Origin: Raffaelea ambrosiae
Lineage: Eukaryota; Ascomycota; Sordariomycetes; Ophiostomatales; Ophiostomataceae
NCBI GenBank assembly: GCA_002778195.1
Contig: PCDI01000005.1
Location: 2,623,744-2,687,743 of the forward strand
Reading direction: 5' to 3'
Length of the DNA stretch: 64,000 nt
Position 1 is the first letter of the stretch. Each line of letters begins with the position of its first letter. Under the pieces are notes generated by a model. It did no database searches, was not told the DNA's origin, and saw nothing but the letters and a program-made list of their open reading frames with translations. Positions 57,284 through 64,000 of this stretch are shown here, one piece after another. Both the position numbers and the translations under genes were made by a program.

Positions 57284-57683
57284 CCGCCCCCCCCTTCCTC
57301 CTGCCCTAGGACCATCGACGGAAGCCGGCCGCCGGCATCTGGCCACCCATTCGGATAGTCGTCATTCGGTCTCGTCTTCGATTCGTCTGTGAATTTCTTT
57401 GTCTCTCTGTCTCTCCGTCCCTCTGTCTTTGTTTCCTCCAACCGGCTACGACACCTTTTTCTTCCCTCCCCCTTCTCCCGCCCCCGCTCTCTCCGTGCCT
57501 TCGTCGTTCCGTCTTTGCTTCTGACACGTCGACACGCATATGGTTTTGCGTACTGGCACATTAGATGGCCATGGCGCAATCCGTATGTATCCTTTGGTCA
57601 CATCCGTGTCGTCCTTCTAATCTCTCGGCCATCGCGGCAAGCACTCTCTTTCGTGAACTTCCCCCAGAATACAAAGACAGACA

Positions 57684-57722
57684 GACACACGCACGCACAC
57701 ACACGCACACACACGCACACAT
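57684..57722 (+). repeat. CA-rich microsatellite
   Basis: CA repeats interrupted at regular spacing by CG steps (ACACACACGC type). Confidence 0.85.
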
Positions 57723-57842
57723 GCGCATACGCTCTCACAAACGTTCTCACACAGACACATATGCTATCCCCACTCTCTTCCCACAAGCACACCCTACAAC
57801 GCACACTCCCCCCCCTTCCTTTGCGTGTGTGTAGTTCTTCTT

Positions 57843-57856
57843 ACTATGTACATAGT
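57843..57856. repeat. Second copy of the 14-base palindrome
   Basis: ACTATGTACATAGT, identical to 43834-43847. Confidence 0.85.
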
Positions 57857-60800
57857 AGTTGTTGCCCTGGACGAGTACTCTTATTGTTGCCCATGCCTTC
57901 TTGGGCAGATCGCAGCTTGCACTTGCATAAGTGTCGAACACATCATCAACATGCCCCCCTCCCACGAGCCCCCCTGTTCTCACGGCTCTCCCCCCCCCCC
58001 TGCCTCCACCCATTCTTCCGTTCCTAATCCGGATCCCTGTTTCCCATTTTATTTTGCTTTTTTAGAGTGCATCTCGGCGGCTTCCAGTTTGTCACCCCAT
58101 GTTTGTCTTCTCCATTACCGGCTTCTATCTTCGTACAGGCTCTTCCTGTCTTGAGCATCACGTTGTCCAATTTCTCTTGTTCTTTTCGGCTCCGTTCAGT
58201 TCCACAAAACCTGCAGGATACGGGGTAATCTCCTCTTCTCGTTCCTCCTTCGCTCGTTACCAGTGACTTGTTCCTCCCGTTTGCTTCCCTCCCTGCCCTT
58301 GGAAGGATCTTGCCAGCCGGAGAGTTCATCGTACTGGTTCTCTGTGTGGTTTTATTTTAGATTTACACCAGGCATGGCACTCCTTTGTCGATCCCCCGTC
58401 GTGCCACAAAAATCCGGCCTGTTTCTGCCATGTGCTGAGGGAGTGAGAGGGGGAAAGCAGGCTTCTCCAATCGCCTTGTTCCTTTTTTTTGGGCCACTCC
58501 TCAAGCGAGATCGTGGGCGATGGCGGAAGTGTATCTGGTGAAACTTGCGAAACACGCCCTCTCACAATAGGAATCAAAGCCGGGCAGACAAGACGTTAAT
58601 AGTATGGCCCGAAAGGGAAAGTGCGATGCAGGGTGACTGGAAATGCTTATTTTATTTGATCTTATTAATTATCTATACAGTGCATGTACGTCGAGATCGT
58701 TAGGTACTTTTTCCACCACCAAGCAGAGCATCTTGTTCTCTCTTGTCTTTTTGTTGCTTTTTTTTGTTCATTCCACAATGACCTGCGAGTATGCCTGCAT
58801 TTCTTACTTGCTGTGACTTTCTTCTGACTGACACCGAATGCAAAGGCGGTCCGTGCCCTCTTGATGCGACGTCTTCTGTACTATGGTTTGTTGGTTTGGA
58901 GCCAGGTAGGGCAGAATGCCTGCATATGTAGCCTCTTTTTGCTCTCGAGTGGGTTTTCCCTGTCGCAAACCTTGTTTCCAATAGACTTTTTTCAATGGGT
59001 GCGGAGACAGAAGGAGGAGAGCGAGCGAACGAGTGAGCAACAGTTGAAAAAGAAGAAAGACGAGTTAAAAAAAGGAAAAAAAAAAGAAAGCTAGGAAAAT
59101 AAGCAAAAAAAAAAAAAAAGAAAGAAAGAAACTAGTTATGACATGCCAACACACAGACGGTGTCATGGCGTTTCATTTTCCGGGCCCCGAGAACCTTCCC
59201 CCCCCCCCCTCTCCAAGCCGAAAAAGATGGTGTGTAGACCCTCTGAAAAAGCAATAGTGTGTGGCTCTCGACTCGCAGGCCTTGCCTCGTATGCGCGTTC
59301 TTGGGGAGAGAGGGGGGTGTTCCCATTCTGCCATGTAGCGAGATGCGTGCGCATACGTAGTAGTAGTGTGTGGCTTGTCATTGCCGAAGAGGGGGGTCTC
59401 CCGAAGCGTAGGGATGCCGAAGATAAGCAAGCCCCGGACGGAGGCCACACACACAAGTCAAATTCACAAAAAGAGCACGGAAGTCAGGAATGCGTTTTTG
59501 GAAAGAGGGAGGGGGGGGATTATGCAGACGGAGCGGCAGCAATGCATGTCTAGCAGCTGTGACGGCAAGGGGTCTGTGTCTGTGTGTGCGAGAGAGCACG
59601 GCCAGGCTGGCAAAGAATGGCTTTACGGTGTGCATGCTATTAGTGTGTTCTTGCAAAGGATTTCCTGGCAGGGACAGGCTGGCACGAAGACACACCCACG
59701 CAGCTGCCAGATACTATGCATGGTGTCAAAAGGGAACTGAAAAGAAAAAAAGAAAGAAAGGGCCCTGGCCGCCCGGGGAGGCGCCAAGGGTGTCGAACAC
59801 GCATCAACGTGGCCTGGCCAGCAGCGAACTGGCTACCATGCAGTCAGTCACTGTGTCTGTGTCGTATGTAGGAGAGCGGTGCCGTGAGCGGTGCCGTCCG
59901 CCGAAGAGAGAGCAGGGGGGTGGGAAGATACGGGGAATAAGGAATGTTGGTGGGGAGGAGGAGGAAGGATGTGGCGAGGGTGACTAGGAAGAAGACCAAC
60001 AACAACGACACAGAGAAATACATCCGTGTCAATCTCCATGAACGAGGAGGCTGGGGAAGAAGCGAGGAAAGGGAAAAAAAAAGAGACAAATCAAAAAAAT
60101 CAGCAGACCCCCAAAGCCTGCAATACCTGCAATATCTCCTGGTCCCCCCCCTCGAGGCGGCCGGGCTTCCGCCACCTGAAGTCCATGAAATGTCCATGAA
60201 TGTCCATGGCGGCACAGGCACAAAGAGGGAGGGCAATTAATCAAACTTTAAGTTGTCCCGTGTCGGGAAAGGCGTCCGGAGTTTAGTCCGCACACACAAA
60301 CCCGTCGCAGGGACGCAGTCACAAACACACCTTGGGGACCGGTCCTCTTGTGCCATGCCAAAGATCTGACGAGACAGAAAAGCACAGCACCGAAACCAGG
60401 CCGGCCTGGGCCACCACTGGCGGGCTACCGACATCGCCAACAAGATTGCTTCCTCACGGTCCCGAGCTGGGCAACGAGGGTGCCGGGGGGGAGGGGAAGG
60501 TGGCATCCCCTCCCCCCCTTGTCTCGTCCTTTTTTATTTTTTGGCCCGTTTTGGTTGTGGGACAGCCTTCGCTTCTGTTCTGGGACCGCCCCGGACAGAA
60601 AAGGAAAACGACTGCAATTGATACTATATATTTATTGCTTATTGGTGGCCGAGCCGACATCAGCTCAAGCAGTCATGGGGAAAAGAAGGGCGCGTCAGCC
60701 TTGTAGCATCATCTCACCGCCCGTTCTCGCCCTGGCCATGTCCACCGTGCCGCCCCGTATACCCCATATGGCACACAGGAGCAAAAAAAGAGCGCGAGCA

Positions 60801-62132
60801 CTCCGGAGACAAGCCGCGGATCAACAAAAGCTCGGCGAGAAGGGATTGGGGGGGGGGGGGAGGGGGACAAAAACATAATAAAGATCATCGAGAGACCGAA
60901 TTGACCGAGAGGGTGTGAACAGTGGTGCACTTCCCGAGGATACGAAGAGAGGAGGAGAAAGGGGGAAAAAATTGAACAAGAAATGAACAAACTTTTCTCT
61001 CATTATCCAAAAGTTGCCAGCAATCTACGTAGTCGGCGATGTTTTTGATATCGCCACCGTTGCACAACGGGCAAATGTCAAAACGAGCCTGTAACGGCAA
61101 GGTGCAGGAACAGAAGGACACAAAAAAACAACCCAAAAGAAAAGAACAAAACTTGTGGCAGTAGTTTCGTGTGTGGAGGGTTGGAAAGGGAGACGGCAGA
61201 GGTGTGACACGTTGTTTGGGACGAAGGAGCCACAGGTGACCCCAACTTGTGGCAGATGGGAAAGGCGAGAGAGAGAGAGAGAAAAAAAGAAGGAAAAAAA
61301 GAAGAAGAAGCAAAAAAAAAGAGGCCAAAAATCAGAAATAGCCAAAAATAAATCAACAGGGAGGTAACAAGGGTGGATGTTCTTTGTCTGCTCTCGCTGT
61401 CCCCTTCCCCCAAAAAAGAAGTAATAGCAAGCCTGCTATAGGTACGAGCCAGCTGAAAGCTGAACAAAAGGAACGGTGCTGCCCGCGCTGAACACAGCCA
61501 AAGGCCCGGCCAACACCACACACGATGGGAAGGAAGTGGCGAAATCTCGTAAAACTCTCGGAGCACATGCAGACAAAACGACGAGTTAGAAAAAACTGCA
61601 GCAGAAGGAGAGGTGTACGGTTGCAATGGAGGAGCAATAAGAGAGCAGTAGCAAGTGCGTACGAGCATGCTTGGTGCTGAGGCGAGAAGACAGGAGAGAC
61701 AGACACACAAGAGATAGAGAGGGACATGATGCGGCTACGCTGCGAAATCGTTGGTTCCTGACAAGAGCAGGCCGCAGCCGATGCGGCCCCCCCCCCCGGT
61801 CGCACAGCAGCTGTGGCACGCGTTCATTTTTCATTTTTCATTTTTTTTTTCTCCTTTTCGGTTTCTTTTTACAGATTTCGTCCAGTGGTGAGATGCACAC
61901 ACCACCGCAACTTTGATCTTCATTTATTGTTACCCAGACTTCTGTTCCAGCGGTGTAGGAAAGGGCTGACCGGGGGGGGAGGGACCAAAAAAAAACAGTG
62001 GCACGACATATCTGTGGAGAGAGATGGACAAGAGAGACGCATGTGACACGAGAGGATCTCCCTCACGGCGTCCTAATGCTGCCCGACGATATAGCCAGTC
62101 GCTCTCAGGATCGCAGCAGGGGAACGCAGAAG

Positions 62133-62186
62133 GAAACAGAGAAACAGAGAAACAGAGAAGCAGAAACAGAGAAACAGAAAAACAGA
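62133..62186 (+). repeat. 8-bp imperfect tandem repeat
   Basis: Copies of AAACAGAG with a few variants, in A-rich spacer sequence. Confidence 0.8.
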
Positions 62187-64000
62187 GCTACAAAAAAGAA
62201 AGGAAACAAAAAGAAGAAGAAAAAAAACCCACGTTTTTCAGCATATCTCGGCTACGAGAATCCTTTCCCTACGTCCAGGGCTACCGTAATCCGGAACGTG
62301 GACATCGTTCAACCAGGCAATATACTACTATAGTATGTAAATAAATAAAAAAAACGGCAAAAAAAAAAAAAGAGAAAGAAACAACGTCATGAATTATACA
62401 GGTCTGTGTAAGTAATTCGTAATCCAGAAAGTTCGGTCTCGCTCCTACTTTTCTTTTTTTTTTCTCCGTTCCTGGGAGATCCTTCCTGGATCCATCCGGG
62501 CCAGGCCATTCCCTTTTTTTTTGGTTCTCTCTTTCCAACTCCACTTTTTGCTGCCGCTAGGAGTTGTATGCTACCATGATCATGATGCCGAGTAGGTACG
62601 AATAGCCATTATGTGTGCTGCTAACCATGCAGGGCCTCTCTCTCTCTCTCTCCCTCCCTCTCTCTCTCCGTCTCTCTCTCTTTTGCCATGCTACGGTGGT
62701 TACGAAGAACCGTACATAGTAACCTCTTTTGTTTCTCCCCCCCCCCCTCTGTATCGGAATATCTCCACCCCCTGTCCTTGTCGACACCGACCAGGGGGGA
62801 ACCGACGCCCCAACGCAATGAACGGTGCAGCAGAACCGTACGACAATGGAAAATAGAATATCTCTCACGTTTTTTTTTTCTTCTTTTTTTTTCTTCTTTT
62901 TTTTTCCCGTTTAATTGGGTTCAAACGTTGTGCTCTCTGCTCTCCATAACAGCGTAGCAATTCACATGTTCACGTATCCTCCGGGATGGACAGGAACAAG
63001 GGCGGGTGTTGGAAACGAGTGTGTGGACCCTTTCGTCAGAGCGGGATTCCGCCATTTTGTCTCGACTGTCTGGGAAAAAGGAAATAATTCACTACGGTGT
63101 ACATGGTACAAGACGCAGTGTTGCAGTGGGGAGGGCTCTCCCGGTCCAGCACTGAGGTTGTGTGTAAGATAAAGATACTGAGAGCCTGTCACTGGGCCTG
63201 TCACTTCTAACCACATTGTAAGGTGATGGATGCGATACCCGTCCACAGATTCCAACTCGCAGGGGATTTATATCGGCCTCGTGAGAATGTCTCCGATTTC
63301 GTAGACAAGAGGGCTCTCATCTGCATGGCTGGCACTTTGACACATTCTCCATGCAGCCATCCACAAAAGCCACACAAGCCACAGGCAAAGGAAAGGGGTC
63401 TGTTCTCGGAGGCTGTCTCCGTTGGCCAGAAAAAGGATCGTCTTGTCATGGCGAACACAGACATGTCCCCCGAGCCGAGGAGCAGCAATCCCGCCACATG
63501 TGGGTTTCCTCTGCACTATGTATGTACCATGTCGCTCCCAGACTAGCCAACCCGTCAAGAAACCACCTCCCCGGACGGACCCGTGGCCCGCACACCGGTA
63601 CCCACTGACAAAAGCGAGAACGGTGGCGAGCAGGGCGTTCCCTGGCATGCTAATCACAGACTCTTTCCGGTGCAGGAGGCGTTTGTCCCCCCCCTCCAGT
63701 GCCCTGCCTTCCTATTAACTACCCGTACACTACTGGCTCATCTCTGTGCTTTCCGCGCTTTCTGTGGTCCGCCGCCAAGCTGCTTCGTTCAAGACGTGCA
63801 CGCGCATGCGCATGCGCATGCATATCGCCACTGCTGTGCATGCAACTAGGAAGAGTATGCTCCCTCTTTTGCCTCTGTGTCTTTTCCCTTCCCCCCCCCC
63901 CTCTCTCTAGCTTTCTCGCTTTGGCCTCTGGTCTGCCGACCTTGGCTGCGTCATATCTCGGAACGCACTGCCGAAGAGGACTAGTTTCGACACCGGGGGC

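Larger units (their letters stand above)
52942..64000. other. 11-kb spacer without a supported gene
   Basis: The first few hundred bases are the promoter of the adenine deaminase gene. The rest has many homopolymers and microsatellites, a 20-N gap, and open frames whose composition follows the repeats. Neither strand shows spliced segments with family resemblance. A gene lying beyond 64000 could use part of this as a long leader, and an unrecognised noncoding RNA is possible. Confidence 0.5.

Overview
The window is nuclear DNA of a filamentous ascomycete. The signs are short spliceosomal introns (about 45 to 110 bp, one of 249 bp) with GT..AG ends, GC-rich third positions in exons, a class of fungal proteins (DOCK-type GEF with SH3, Ccc1/VIT1, Aah1, Arg8, tetraspanin, MAPR heme protein) and long microsatellite-rich spacers. 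The protein flavour suggests Sordariomycetes. An Ophiostomatales-like genome would fit, but that is only a guess. No rRNA, tRNA, CRISPR, transposon or viral sequence was recognised. There are two single-base N positions (32389, 36088) and one 20-N gap (57264-57283).

Layout. 1-3355: no gene that can be supported. 3356-5020 (+): kynurenine aminotransferase, convergent with 5405-7377 (-), an aldehyde dehydrogenase. 8744-9703 (-): cytochrome b5/MAPR-type membrane protein, divergent from 10698-13336 (+), a large coiled-coil protein of unknown role. 13701-14062 (-): a possible small gene that is broken between frames. 14834-21613 (-): a 2236-residue DOCK-family exchange factor. 25341-26183 (-): Ccc1/VIT1 vacuolar iron or manganese transporter with TATA and CCAAT elements upstream. 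28518-29929 (+): tetraspanin. 30296-31747 (-): mitochondrial acetylornithine aminotransferase. 37240-39714 (+): a fungal orphan with a winged-helix-like block and a helical, TPR-like array. 45030-47070 (+): glutamate decarboxylase with seven exons. 48522-51227 (+): membrane-anchored HSL-type alpha/beta hydrolase. 51722-52941 (-): adenine deaminase. 52942-64000: 11 kb of spacer with no supported gene.

The genes do not form one pathway. Several handle nitrogen and amino acids (kynurenine and acetylornithine aminotransferases, glutamate decarboxylase, adenine deaminase), but they are separated by kilobases and lie on both strands, so this is not evidence of a cluster. Exon joins below were worked out by hand from splice signals, reading phase and family similarity; no transcript data were available.

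The points most worth following are the stop-free last intron of glutamate decarboxylase, the tandem repeats upstream of it, the small gene split between frames at 13.7-14.1 kb, the orphan protein at 37-40 kb, and a short palindrome family scattered through the spacers.
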